This document shows positions 25,474-34,351 of a stretch of 64,000 nucleotides of DNA, one piece after another. The translations under genes were made by a program, and so were the position numbers. The stretch's first letter is position 1. Every line of letters begins with the position of its first letter. Location of the stretch: assembly GCA_014649555.1 (NCBI GenBank), contig BMTG01000007.1:124001-188000 (forward strand). Reading direction: 5' to 3'. The notes under the pieces are model-generated. The model was not told the origin of the DNA, did not search any database, and worked only from the letters and a program-made list of their open reading frames with translations. The DNA is from Streptomyces globisporus. GTDB lineage: Bacteria; Actinomycetota; Actinomycetes; Streptomycetales; Streptomycetaceae.

Positions 25474-26750
25474 GCACCTCCAGCCCCTCCTTCGACCCGC
25501 CCTTCGATCCGGGAGCCACCGCCCCCTCCGGCTGCCCGGTCGCCCCCGATGCCGTACGGCTGTCCGGCGCCTCCTACCAGCAGACGCCCACCGAGCTCTA
25601 CCGCTCGCTGCGACGGGAACACGGCGCGGTGGCGCCCGTCCTGCTCGACGGTGACGTACCGGCCTGGCTGGTCCTCGGCTACGCCGAACTCTCCTACGTC
25701 ACCACGCACGACGAGCTGTTCGCACGGGATTCGCGCCGCTGGAACCAGTGGGACAGCATTCCGCCGGACTGGCCGCTCCTGCCGTTCGTCGGCTACCAGC
25801 CGTCGGTGCTCTTCACGGAGGGCGACGAGCACCGGCGCAGGGCCGGGGTCATCACCGAAGCGCTGGAGGGCGTCGACCAGTTCGAGCTGGCCCGCGACTG
25901 CCGACGCATCGCCGAGCGGCTCATCGCGGACTTCGCCGGGAGCGGCCGGACGGAGCTGATGAGCAGTTACGTCCACGCCCTGCCGATGCGGGCCGTGGTC
26001 CAGATGTGCGGGATGCCGGTGTCGGGCTCGGACACCCAGCAGCTGGTGGACGACCTGCGGATCTCGCTCGACGCCGGTGAGGGCGACGACCCGGTGGCGG
26101 CCTACGGGCGGGTCGGCGACCGGCTGCGCCAACTGGTCAAGGACAAGCGGGCGGTACCCGGCCCCGACGTCACCTCCCGCATGGTGACGCACGGGGCGGG
26201 GCTCACCGACGAGGAGATCGTCCAGGACCTGATCTCGGTGATCGCCGCCGCCCAGCAGCCCACCGCCAACTGGATCTGCAACGCGCTGCGGCTGCTGCTG
26301 ACGGACGAACGCTTCGCGGTGAACGTCTCCGGCGGCAGGCTCAGCGTCGGCGAGGCGCTCAACGAGGTGCTGTGGCTGGACACCCCGACGCAGAACTTCA
26401 TCGGCCGCTGGGCCGTACGGGACACCCAGCTCGGCGGCCGGCACATCCGGGCGGGCGACTGCCTGGTCCTGGGGATCGCCGCCGCCAACACCGACCCGGA
26501 GATCTGGCCGGAGGCGTACGTCGGGGCCGAGAACTCCGCGCATCTGTCGTTCAGCAGCGGCGAGCACCGCTGCCCCTACCCCGCACCGCTGCTGGCCGAC
26601 GTGATGGCCCGTACGGCGGTGGAGACGCTGCTGGAGCAGCTGCCGGACCTAATGCTGGCGGTGGAACCGGCGGAGCTGACGTGGCGGCCCTCGATCTGGA
26701 TGCGCGGACTGTCGGCACTGCCGGTGCAGTTCAGTCCGATGGCGCAGTAG
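25470..26750 (+). CDS. cvnE: Conservon cytochrome P450 (CYP157-like), EXXR motif missing
   Basis: The 426-residue P450 is coupled to cvnD by an ATGA overlap. The heme ligand is Cys368 in FSSGEHRCPY, with Pro replacing the usual Gly after Cys. The K-helix position that should read EXXR is Glu299-Val-Leu-Trp302, so the conserved Arg is absent. The I-helix reads IAAAQQPTANW rather than AGxxTT. Loss of EXXR is known in the CYP157 family that accompanies Streptomyces conservons, so the protein is probably intact, not decayed. Redox chemistry has not been shown in general for these, and a regulatory or heme-sensing role in the complex is an inference. Confidence 0.92.
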   Translation: MSTSSPSFDPPFDPGATAPSGCPVAPDAVRLSGASYQQTPTELYRSLRREHGAVAPVLLDGDVPAWLVLGYAELSYVTTHDELFARDSRRWNQWDSIPPDWPLLPFVGYQPSVLFTEGDEHRRRAGVITEALEGVDQFELARDCRRIAERLIADFAGSGRTELMSSYVHALPMRAVVQMCGMPVSGSDTQQLVDDLRISLDAGEGDDPVAAYGRVGDRLRQLVKDKRAVPGPDVTSRMVTHGAGLTDEEIVQDLISVIAAAQQPTANWICNALRLLLTDERFAVNVSGGRLSVGEALNEVLWLDTPTQNFIGRWAVRDTQLGGRHIRAGDCLVLGIAAANTDPEIWPEAYVGAENSAHLSFSSGEHRCPYPAPLLADVMARTAVETLLEQLPDLMLAVEPAELTWRPSIWMRGLSALPVQFSPMAQ

Positions 26751-26754
26751 CGGG

Positions 26755-26796
26755 CGGGCGGCCGGGGCGGGAAGCGTTCCCCGGCCCGGCCGCCCG
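26755..26796. terminator. Bidirectional terminator between the two P450 genes
   Basis: A 12-bp perfect outer stem (CGGGCGGCCGGG, 26755-26766, with 26785-26796) encloses an inner 5-bp stem, GGGAA/TTCCC (26769-26773 with 26777-26781). It lies between convergent stops at 26750 and 26814. Confidence 0.9.
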
Positions 26797-26813
26797 TGGA
26801 CGACGGCGTGCCG

Positions 26814-28034
26814 TCAGTCCGACACCGGTGTGAAAAGCACCGGCAGGCTCTTCGGCCCCCGGGTGAACACCCCGTTCTCGACCGGGTCGAAGCCGTCGGC
26901 CAGCCGCAGATCGGGCATGGCGTCCAGCAACTGGCCCACGCCGGTCTCGACTTCGGACCTGGCCAGCAGAGCACCCACGCAGAAGTGCCGGCCGAGCGCG
27001 AAGGCGAGATGGTCGGCCGCCGCCGAGAACGCGTTCGTGGCGGTCAGGTCCTCGCGGAAGATGTCGAAGACATCGGGGTCGCGGTAGCGGTCCTCGTCAC
27101 GGTTGGCGGAGCCGATCAGACAGGTCACCGTGGAGCCCGCCGGGACGGTGCCGCCGCTCAGCTCCACGTCCACCGCCGACTGGCGCATGATCATGTGCAC
27201 CGGCGGGGTGTAGCGCAGCGTCTCGGCGAAGGCACGGGCTATCAGGCTCCGGTCGGCGCGGACCGCCGCCAACTGCTCCGGGTGCGTCAGCAGGTTGGCG
27301 AAGATGCCGGCGATGGCCTTGTCGGTGGTCTCGCCGCCCGCCGCGAGCAGCAGACTGCAGAACGCCTTGACGTCCTCGTCGCTCATCCGGACCCCGTCGA
27401 CCTCCGCGGTGCACAGCGTCGACAGCAGATCGTCGCCCGGCGCCTCCCGCCGCTTGCGGATGATCGGCAGCATGTACTCGGCGAACTCGACGCGCGTACG
27501 TTCACCGGCCCGCGCCACGTCCTGATCGCCGGAGAGATTACCGAGAAAGGCGATGACAGCCGTATACCAACCGTGAAAACGCTCATAGTCGGACTTGTCC
27601 AGACCGAGCATGTCCGCAATGACGTTCACGGGAAATCGGGTGGCGTAGTCGGCGACCAGATCGACGGAGCCGGAACCACGGAACCGGTCGATCAATTCGC
27701 GCGAATTGCGCTCGATGACCGGTAAGAACTTGTCCCGCAGGTCGGCGCCCCTGAAGGCGGGCGCGACGAGGGCCCGGCGTACGGCGTGCTCGCGCCCGCT
27801 GAGCTGGAGAATCGTCCGCCCGTGCACGGGCTCGATCTGCCAGTCGTAGTTCTCGGTGGTGAACTCACCGGCCTTGTCCTTGAAGACGCGCTCCACGTCC
27901 TCGTAGCGCGAGACGAGGTAACTCTTGGTGGCCTCGTGCCACAGGAGCGGCTCGTCCTGTCGCATCCGGCGATACGCCGCATACGGGTCTCTCTCGAACT
28001 CTGGCGACAGAATGTCCGGCGCTCGGACGGTCAT
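26814..28034 (-). CDS. Cytochrome P450 (canonical, TTA codon)
   Basis: The 406-residue P450 keeps all signature motifs: I-helix LLAAGGETTDKAI, EXXR as ETLRYTPPVHM, and heme-binding FALGRHFCVGALLA. ATG 28034 is chosen because GGGAG lies 5 nt upstream; earlier in-frame starts lack one. A TTA leucine codon (complement of 27723-27725, in KFLPVIE) should make translation bldA-dependent. The gene faces the conservon P450 across a shared terminator. In other conservons a second, functional P450 often accompanies the CYP157-like one, so partnership is plausible though this gene is on the opposite strand. The substrate is unknown. Confidence 0.92.
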   Translation of the reverse strand: MTVRAPDILSPEFERDPYAAYRRMRQDEPLLWHEATKSYLVSRYEDVERVFKDKAGEFTTENYDWQIEPVHGRTILQLSGREHAVRRALVAPAFRGADLRDKFLPVIERNSRELIDRFRGSGSVDLVADYATRFPVNVIADMLGLDKSDYERFHGWYTAVIAFLGNLSGDQDVARAGERTRVEFAEYMLPIIRKRREAPGDDLLSTLCTAEVDGVRMSDEDVKAFCSLLLAAGGETTDKAIAGIFANLLTHPEQLAAVRADRSLIARAFAETLRYTPPVHMIMRQSAVDVELSGGTVPAGSTVTCLIGSANRDEDRYRDPDVFDIFREDLTATNAFSAAADHLAFALGRHFCVGALLARSEVETGVGQLLDAMPDLRLADGFDPVENGVFTRGPKSLPVLFTPVSD

Positions 28035-28259
28035 GACCACTCCCTTGCAAGCAGAACGGGAAACTGCGAGGTGCATGACTTATTCAGCTCGTACCGGCGG
28101 ATATATGCAAGAGCCACGGGTCGCGAACTCCCGTGAGCCGCAACGGCACCTGGGCCGCTGCGACCTCCGGCTGTGATCGGTATCCCGGGCCAATGCGACG
28201 ACGGAAGACCGGACCGCTTCGCCGCGCTCGGGTGCCCGGGGCCTCGAGGGCTCGGTTGC

Positions 28260-29186
28260 TCAGGCCCCCTCGGCCTCGTTCCCGCCCTCGTTCCCGTCGC
28301 CGTTCGACGTCACCCGCCCCGTCAGCGCCGCCAGCGAGCTGCGGACGTGCGCCATGTGCGCCTGGACCTCCTCGCGGCCCTCCTCGTGCTCCCGCAGGAT
28401 CCGCTCCGTCTCCCGGACCACCCGCTCCTCCCGGACCCGGGCCTCGGCCAGCAGCTCCGCCGCCCGCGCCTCCGCGTCCTCCTGGCCGTGCCGGGCCGCC
28501 TCCTGCGTGGCGGCGAGGTGCCGGCCCGCCTCCGTGAGCAGCGCCTCGGCCCGCTCGGTCAGCTCCGTGTGCCGGGCCTCCAACGCGGCTTCCTCGGCGG
28601 CCATTTCGGCCTCGGCCGCCTTGAGACGCTCCGCGTGCTCCTGCTTCTGGTGGGCCAGCACGCTCGCCGTACGGTCACGGGTCGCCGCCATCGCCGACGC
28701 GGCGGCCTCCCGCACCCCCTCGGCGTCCTGCCGGGCCGCCGCCAGCAGCCCTTCCGCCTCCCGGACCGCCGCGGCCACCCGCTCCTCCGCCGCCCGGTCC
28801 GCCGCCGCACGCACTGCCTCGGCCGCCTCGCGCGCCGCGTCCCCGGCGGCCCGGCCCGCCGCCTCCGCCTCGTCCCGCAGCGCCTGGCCCGCGGCCAGCG
28901 CCTCGGCCTCCAGCGCCTCGGCCTCGCTTTCGGCCAGGGCCAGGATCCGCTGCGCCCGCTCCCCCAGCTCGGCGTAGTCCTGCACGGGCAGCGCCGCGAC
29001 GGTCTCCGCCAGCCGGGCCGCCTCGGCATGCAGCTCCTCGGCCCGGCCGGTCAGCCGCGCGATCTCCGCGAGCGCCCCGTCCCGCTCAGCCGTCAGGGCG
29101 GTCACCCTGCGGTCCACCTGGTCCGGGCGGTATCCCTTCCCCCGGACACCGACGACGTCGAACGCGGACACCGGTCCAGCACTCAT
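28260..29186 (-). CDS. Coiled-coil cellulose-binding/DivIVA-like protein
   Basis: The 308-residue protein is almost entirely alanine/glutamate/arginine-rich coiled coil (about 25-290). A short N-terminal head reads FDVVGVRGKGYRPDQVDRRV, which resembles DivIVA-type N-termini. Streptomyces proteins of this kind are annotated as cellulose-binding proteins and include cytoskeletal filament formers such as FilP. There is no signal peptide or membrane segment, so it is cytoplasmic. The gene appears monocistronic. A role in polar growth or scaffolding is inferred only from the architecture. Confidence 0.8.
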   Translation of the reverse strand: MSAGPVSAFDVVGVRGKGYRPDQVDRRVTALTAERDGALAEIARLTGRAEELHAEAARLAETVAALPVQDYAELGERAQRILALAESEAEALEAEALAAGQALRDEAEAAGRAAGDAAREAAEAVRAAADRAAEERVAAAVREAEGLLAAARQDAEGVREAAASAMAATRDRTASVLAHQKQEHAERLKAAEAEMAAEEAALEARHTELTERAEALLTEAGRHLAATQEAARHGQEDAEARAAELLAEARVREERVVRETERILREHEEGREEVQAHMAHVRSSLAALTGRVTSNGDGNEGGNEAEGA

Positions 29187-29349
29187 CCCTGAAGCCCTCT
29201 CTCCGACCTACCGGCACGCACCGCCGCGCCACGACACTCCGCGATACGTCAAGGATGCGGCAATTGGTGCCGGAAGTCGGAATCGATCAGCGGCATTCCG
29301 GCCGGAAGCGACCGGCATCACAGACCCGGTCGAACCGGCACACAGCGAA

Positions 29350-29378
29350 GCGCCCGAACCCGGGAAGGGTTCGGGCGC
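29350..29378 (-). terminator. Terminator hairpin of the SUKH/deaminase operon
   Basis: A perfect 12-bp stem (GCGCCCGAACCC, 29350-29361, with 29367-29378) and a 5-nt loop lie 54 bp after the stop of the deaminase/SUKH-4 gene. Confidence 0.85.
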
Positions 29379-29432
29379 CTCGGCCGGACCATGAAGCCTG
29401 ACCACCGGACCGGGCCGGCAGACCGGGTCAGA

Positions 29433-32063
29433 TCAGATCAAGCCGTCCCACATCTGCTCCAGCAGCACCGACCACCAGCTCTCCGGCGACGCCAGCGCCG
29501 CCGGGTCCAGCGCCACCAGCTGTGCCTGGAAGTCGACGGTCCAACGGCCCGCCTGCTCCGGGTTCAGCCCGTACCGCAGCCGCCACATCCGGCCCAGCAG
29601 CGCCATCGACCGCACGAACTCGGGCAGCCCCGTGTTCACGAACTGCGGCGGCACCGGCTGCCCGCCGGGGCCCGCCTCCACCGGGACGGCCACGATGTTC
29701 GCCGTCCCGTACTGCACACAGATCGCCCGGCCGAAGTCCGTACCCATCACCAGGTACGACCCCGCGTCCGGCGCAGGCTGCACCTGCCGCTGCGCGGCCA
29801 GCTCGGCCAGCGTCGGCACCACGGGCTGCCCCGGCTGCGCCCAGAAGAACGGCCCGAAATCGGCGGGCAGCCCCGCCCACACCAGGGTGCGCGCGACGAC
29901 CTCCGGCACCCCCTGACGGGACACCGCCCGCTGGTCGAACCGGAGGATGCCCTGCGGACCGAACGCCTGCGCCAGCTCCTCGGCGATCGCCTCCGGCGGC
30001 AGCGCGGGCGCGGGCGGCATCTGCGGCAGCGGCGCCCGCACCGGCGCGGGCCGCGCCGGGCCGTCCGCGACCTGGTGCAGCTCGCCCTGGTGCGTCAGCA
30101 GATGCTGCATGCCCTGCTGGCGGCTGGCGTGATCCGTACCGTACGGAGCGACGCTGGTGATCCGCACCTGCGGCCAGGTCTCCCGGATCATCCGCGCGCA
30201 GTACCCGCCCGGCAGCTCGCAGGACTCCAGCTCCGTGTGGAGCTCGATGACCTGCTGCGGCGGCACGTTCATCGCCCGCAGCTCGTGCAGCATCTGCCAC
30301 TCGGGGTGCGGGGTGCCCGGCGCCGAGCGGCGGATCAGCTGCTGCTCGCTGCCGTCCGGAGCCCGGAACCGCAGCACGGCCTGGTAGCCGGGGCCCACGG
30401 TCGGCTGACCGGTGGGCTGCTGCGGATAGCCGTACGCCGGAGGCGGCGGGGTGTGCCCGCCGGGCGGCGGACCGGGAGGACCGGGCGGACCCGGCGGCTG
30501 CGGTACGGGACCGGGGCCACCCACCGAACCGCCCGGGGTTCCGGGCGGGCCGGGCGGGCCGACCTGGCCCGGAGCCGCGAACATCGTCTCGGCGTGGTGC
30601 ACCCCGCCACCCGGAGGCGGCGTGGAACCCGGCGGCGGACCGGGGGGCCCGGGAGGCTGCGGAGCACCCGGGGCACCGGGCGGGCCGGGAGGCTGCGGGG
30701 CACCGGGCGGGCCCGGCGGCCTGGGCGCACCCGGGACGCCCGCACCGATGCTGCTCCCGTCGGCGAGCATCGTCGCGGCGTGGTGCACCCCGCCACCCGG
30801 AGGCCGCGTGGAACCGGGGGCCGCGGGCGGGCCGGGCGGAGCGGGCGGCGGCGTGGCACCCGGCGGCGGTCCGGGCGGGCCCGGCGGGGTGGCGCCGGGC
30901 GGGCCGAGCTGCGAGACGAGCTGCGTCGGGACGTACCCACCCGCGGGGGCGCCGGGCGCACCCGGGCCCGAAGGCGGCGGCGTCGCACCGGGAGGCATGC
31001 CGGGGATCCCCGGGGCACCGGGCGGCGGCGGGGTCGACGGACCGCCCCCACGCGCCCCGCGCGGCGGCACCACGGCCTTGCTGGTGGCCGCGTCGGCGAT
31101 GTCACCGGCCCCGTCGGACGCACCCTGCTGCGGCCGGAGCGCCGGGGCCACCTGCGTACGCGGCAGCTGGCTGCCACCCGACATCAGCGCGGTGGGCGCC
31201 TCCGCCGGAACGACCGGCGGCGGGGCCTCCTCGTCGTCCGTCCCCGACAGCGGCGGTGCGAACACCGTCGCGGGCAGCGGGACCGCCGCGTCGTCGGAGT
31301 CGGAGTTGGTGTCCGTACCGGCCCACGGGGTCGCCCCGGCGGGCACACCGTCGGAAGCCGTGGGCTCGTAGGCCGGGCCACCGTCGGCGGCGGGCCACGA
31401 AGGGGCGGAGGCCCCGGAAGAAGGAGAGGAGGGCGGCGGCGTCGCGTCCGCGCCGACGGGGCCGGGAACGGGGGTCCGGCCCGCCGCCGATACCGACGGG
31501 GACGGGACCGGGGCCGAGGGCGACGACGGGGCCTGCGACGCGACCGAAGGCGAAGACGCGGACGGGACCGGGGCCGAGGGCTGCGAAGGCGACGCGGACG
31601 GCGGCGACGACGGGGACGGCTCAGCCGCCTCCACATCCGCAGCCGCAGCCGCATCCCGGCGCTCCGCGCGGTGATCCGGAATCCCCAGCTTGTCCGCCGC
31701 CTCCTGGAGCCACTCCGGCGGCGTCAGCAGGAACGACGTCTGGTTCAGATCCACCCGCTGCGGCGGCTCCGGAGCAGCGGCGGGCGCACCCGCCGGAGTC
31801 CCGTACTCCTCCTCGTACCGCCGGATCACCTCACCCACCGGCAGCCCCGGCCACAGCGTCGCCTCACCGCTGTCCCGGGCGATCACCAGCCGCTGACGGC
31901 CCCCGTCCGAGACGGGTCCCTCCGGCCGGTCCTCGGCCCACACCACGAAACCGAGGTCGAACTCACGGACGCGCACCTCACGGTGCTGATACGCGGGCAC
32001 GTCACCGTTGACCCACTCGTCCGCCCGATCCTGTGCCTGCGCGAAAGTCACCACCGCGCTCAC
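29433..32063 (-). CDS. Multidomain protein: YrhB/Imm35-like, collagen-like linker, toxin-type deaminase, SUKH-4
   Basis: The 876-residue protein has four parts. Residues 1-90 (FAQAQDRADEWVNGD, LWPGLPVGEVIRRYEEEYG) resemble YrhB/Imm35 immunity domains. Residues about 130-560 are disordered, Ser/Pro-rich and then collagen-like Gly-Pro-Pro. Residues about 565-660 carry deaminase-fold motifs, His609-Thr-Glu611 and Cys615...Cys622, like the nucleic-acid deaminases of polymorphic toxins. Residues about 680-876 look like SUKH-4. There is no signal peptide. GTG 32063 overlaps the upstream TGA (GTGA); GTGs at 32054 or 32051 sit better relative to the GGAGG. The joining of a toxin-like domain to immunity-type domains in one cytoplasmic protein suggests a self-restrained effector, but deaminase activity is inferred. 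Confidence 0.8.
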   Translation of the reverse strand: MSAVVTFAQAQDRADEWVNGDVPAYQHREVRVREFDLGFVVWAEDRPEGPVSDGGRQRLVIARDSGEATLWPGLPVGEVIRRYEEEYGTPAGAPAAAPEPPQRVDLNQTSFLLTPPEWLQEAADKLGIPDHRAERRDAAAAADVEAAEPSPSSPPSASPSQPSAPVPSASSPSVASQAPSSPSAPVPSPSVSAAGRTPVPGPVGADATPPPSSPSSGASAPSWPAADGGPAYEPTASDGVPAGATPWAGTDTNSDSDDAAVPLPATVFAPPLSGTDDEEAPPPVVPAEAPTALMSGGSQLPRTQVAPALRPQQGASDGAGDIADAATSKAVVPPRGARGGGPSTPPPPGAPGIPGMPPGATPPPSGPGAPGAPAGGYVPTQLVSQLGPPGATPPGPPGPPPGATPPPAPPGPPAAPGSTRPPGGGVHHAATMLADGSSIGAGVPGAPRPPGPPGAPQPPGPPGAPGAPQPPGPPGPPPGSTPPPGGGVHHAETMFAAPGQVGPPGPPGTPGGSVGGPGPVPQPPGPPGPPGPPPGGHTPPPPAYGYPQQPTGQPTVGPGYQAVLRFRAPDGSEQQLIRRSAPGTPHPEWQMLHELRAMNVPPQQVIELHTELESCELPGGYCARMIRETWPQVRITSVAPYGTDHASRQQGMQHLLTHQGELHQVADGPARPAPVRAPLPQMPPAPALPPEAIAEELAQAFGPQGILRFDQRAVSRQGVPEVVARTLVWAGLPADFGPFFWAQPGQPVVPTLAELAAQRQVQPAPDAGSYLVMGTDFGRAICVQYGTANIVAVPVEAGPGGQPVPPQFVNTGLPEFVRSMALLGRMWRLRYGLNPEQAGRWTVDFQAQLVALDPAALASPESWWSVLLEQMWDGLI

Positions 32064-33037
32064 CCCTCCACCGGGACGGCGCGCGCGAAGCCGCCGTCCA
32101 CCATCAGGTTCGCCACGGTCTCCAGCTCCGGCGGATTGCCCGCCAGCCGCTCCAGGAAGGCGTCGAAGTCCGTGCCGCAGGGCAGCAGCAGCCGCTCCAC
32201 ACGCTCCTGGACGCTCCAGCCGTCCTGGTCCCGGGCATCGTCGTACGGGCAGAACCACACCGAACCGACGTCCTGGCCGCGTACCTTCACGGCGAGAATC
32301 CCGCCCTGGACGAACGCGACGCCCAGGTAGTCCTTGGTGAAGTGGTCCCGCAGACACTTGTTCACGTACACCAGGTCGTTCATCGCGGCCTCGTCACGCA
32401 CCGTGAAGAACGGCTGGTCCACCAGCAGCCCCAGTTCCGCGTCCAGCGCCGCGCCCACGGGGGCCGAACCGCCCGCCGCCTTGAGGAAGGAGCGGTACGC
32501 GCCGGGCAGCCGGTAGCCGAGGTCCTCCTCGACCCCCTGAACCTGCTGCTCGGTCACCGCGCCCGCGCCCTTCGGCAGCCGGAAGTGGGCCGGACGGGTC
32601 TCCTGCAACGGGCGGGTGCCACGCCGGTCCTGGTCGACGTCCGTACCCGCGAGGCCGCCGTGATGACGCAGCAGCGCCTTCACCTCGACCGGCACCAGCT
32701 CCATCCGCCGGCCGCCGGAGACGTGGTGCCACGTCCAGCCGTGCGGGGTCGCCACCGCGGGAATCGTGTCCCACAGGTCATGACCGCTCGCCGCCATCGC
32801 CGCGTTCGCCGACACGTAATCGGTCAGGCGCAGCTCGTCGATGCCGAAGCCCGGAGGCGGGTCGGCGATCTCGGCCGCGGCGCGCGCGTACGGCGAGAGA
32901 ACCGGGAGGCCGTCGCCGTCCATCCGCACCCCACGGGGGTGCCGGGACGCCCGGACCGGATCCGGGAAATTCACGACCTGCCCGGCATAGGCGGCGTTCG
33001 GTGGCGCGGCTTGCTGCCCGAGCCGACCTGTCGTCAT
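32060..33037 (-). CDS. SMI1/KNR4 (SUKH-1) family protein
   Basis: The 325-residue protein has a SUKH/SMI1-KNR4 domain in its C-terminal half (about 165-325): VTEQQVQGVEEDLGYRLPGAYRSFLKAAGGS, then the family's late DFDAFLERL. The N-terminal half holds a separate segment (YARAAAEIADPPPGFGIDELRLTDYVSANAAMA) I cannot assign. SUKH proteins are immunity partners of contact-dependent and polymorphic toxins. ATG 33037 is preceded by a GGGGG tract; a longer frame begins at 33121. The stop overlaps the start of the deaminase/SUKH-4 gene, so the two are made together. Confidence 0.85.
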   Translation of the reverse strand: MTTGRLGQQAAPPNAAYAGQVVNFPDPVRASRHPRGVRMDGDGLPVLSPYARAAAEIADPPPGFGIDELRLTDYVSANAAMAASGHDLWDTIPAVATPHGWTWHHVSGGRRMELVPVEVKALLRHHGGLAGTDVDQDRRGTRPLQETRPAHFRLPKGAGAVTEQQVQGVEEDLGYRLPGAYRSFLKAAGGSAPVGAALDAELGLLVDQPFFTVRDEAAMNDLVYVNKCLRDHFTKDYLGVAFVQGGILAVKVRGQDVGSVWFCPYDDARDQDGWSVQERVERLLLPCGTDFDAFLERLAGNPPELETVANLMVDGGFARAVPVEG

Positions 33038-33272
33038 GGCTGATGCCCCCTGCTGCGTCCGGTGTTCCGCACAGCCTAAGCGGTGGGGCAACAGGGGGTC
33101 CCGCCCCGCCGTTTCCGTCACGAACGGTCACAGTCGCGTGACCGTGAGGCGGCAGTTTCGCACCTTCGGGCGACACGCAGACACGTTTCCCCCACCCAGC
33201 TTCCCCACCACCCGGCACATTTGGCAGGCTGTCCCCGCAACTCGGGGGATTGCAGGGAGGGACGTCAGCACG

Positions 33273-33797
33273 ATGCATTCCACACAAACCGTCACATCAG
33301 GGGATCCGCGCCTCAGCTGGAGCACCACCGAGACCAGCCGTACGCCCCGACTGATCCACCGCCGCGACGGGATCCTCCCGGCCGTGGCCGCCGCGCTGTC
33401 CGTCCGCGGCGAGACGCTGACCTGCACCGCGGGCAAGGGGGACCAGCCGCCGGTGCTGCATCCGCTCGTCCAGGACTTCCTCGACACCCTCACCAGCGGC
33501 CAGCGCGAACGCTTCACCGGCCGCTGCCCCGAAGCGATACTGCTCTCCCGTCAGCTCACCGCCGCCGAGACCGGGCGCTCCAAACGGGCGCAGCGAAAAC
33601 CCCTGACCAACGGGGAGGCGCGGCGCGCGCTCAAGCACGCCCGGATCACCGCACGGCGCATCCGCGAGGACGGCGACCCGCTGCACGGCAGTTACGCACC
33701 GCCGTGCCGGTCCTGTTCCGCGCTCCTGTCCCACTTCGGCGTACGCCCCGTCGACCTGACCTCCACCGGCGCCGCGACCACCGCCGAGAAGGGCTGA
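33273..33797 (+). CDS. YwqJ-like deaminase-fold protein
   Basis: The 174-residue protein carries the YwqJ-type deaminase signature: GRCPEA with Cys85 and Glu87, then APPCRSC with Cys145 and Cys148, the usual zinc ligands and catalytic Glu of the cytidine-deaminase fold. YwqJ-like deaminases are mostly toxin tips. Here the domain stands alone and lacks a signal or trafficking domain, so it probably acts in the cytoplasm. ATG 33273 is preceded by GGGAGGGACGTC. It is divergent from the SUKH-1 gene (235-bp gap) and followed 10 bp later by a SUKH-3 gene, so it has its own putative immunity partner. Confidence 0.87.
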   Translation: MHSTQTVTSGDPRLSWSTTETSRTPRLIHRRDGILPAVAAALSVRGETLTCTAGKGDQPPVLHPLVQDFLDTLTSGQRERFTGRCPEAILLSRQLTAAETGRSKRAQRKPLTNGEARRALKHARITARRIREDGDPLHGSYAPPCRSCSALLSHFGVRPVDLTSTGAATTAEKG

Positions 33798-33807
33798 CCG
33801 CCCACCG

Positions 33808-34308
33808 ATGCACGACCGCCAGCAGCACACCTCCACCACCCGCTTCTCCGTCGCCGTCGACGCCGCCCTGCGCGAGGCGGGCTGGCAGCCCGGGCGCTGG
33901 GACATCCGCCAGGCGGAGGAATGGGCCGACGCCCTGCGCTCCCACGCCTCCCCGGCCGGCCACCGGCACGCCGTGTTCCCGGCCGCGGTCGAGGCGTGGG
34001 CGGAGTTCGGCGGCCTCCGCATCACCGCGTCCGCGCCGGGCCGGCACATCGCGCCCACGGCGGTACGGATCGACCCCCTGAGCGGGCTCCATCTGGCCCG
34101 CACGCTCGGGGACCTCGGCCGGGCCCTGGAGACCGAGGTCAGCCCGCTGGGGGCGGAGGGCGAGGAGCAGGCGGTGCTGGCGATCGATACGGAGGGGCGG
34201 GTGTACAGCATCGACCACACGGGGGACTGGTTCCTGGGCCGGGACATCGACGAGGCGCTGTCCACGCTGGTTACGGGCACGCAGCCCCCACGCCTGACGT
34301 CGGCCTGA
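33808..34308 (+). CDS. SUKH-3 family immunity-like protein
   Basis: The 166-residue protein matches SUKH-3: FSVAVDAALREAGWQPGRWD, AVEAWAEFGGLRIT and YSIDHTGDWFLGRDIDEALSTL. SUKH-3 members typically neutralise deaminase and nuclease toxins. The gene lies 10 bp after the YwqJ-like deaminase, so the two form a probable toxin-immunity-like operon. The repeat array at 34352-34700 lies immediately downstream. Confidence 0.88.
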   Translation: MHDRQQHTSTTRFSVAVDAALREAGWQPGRWDIRQAEEWADALRSHASPAGHRHAVFPAAVEAWAEFGGLRITASAPGRHIAPTAVRIDPLSGLHLARTLGDLGRALETEVSPLGAEGEEQAVLAIDTEGRVYSIDHTGDWFLGRDIDEALSTLVTGTQPPRLTSA

Positions 34309-34351
34309 GCCACATCCAGCCCGCCCGCCTGACTTCCGGCCCGCCCCGGCC

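Noticed and set aside
25470-26750. Conservon P450 as a pseudogene because EXXR is missing
   Set aside because: The frame, heme Cys and operon coupling are intact, and lack of EXXR is a known trait of the CYP157 family.
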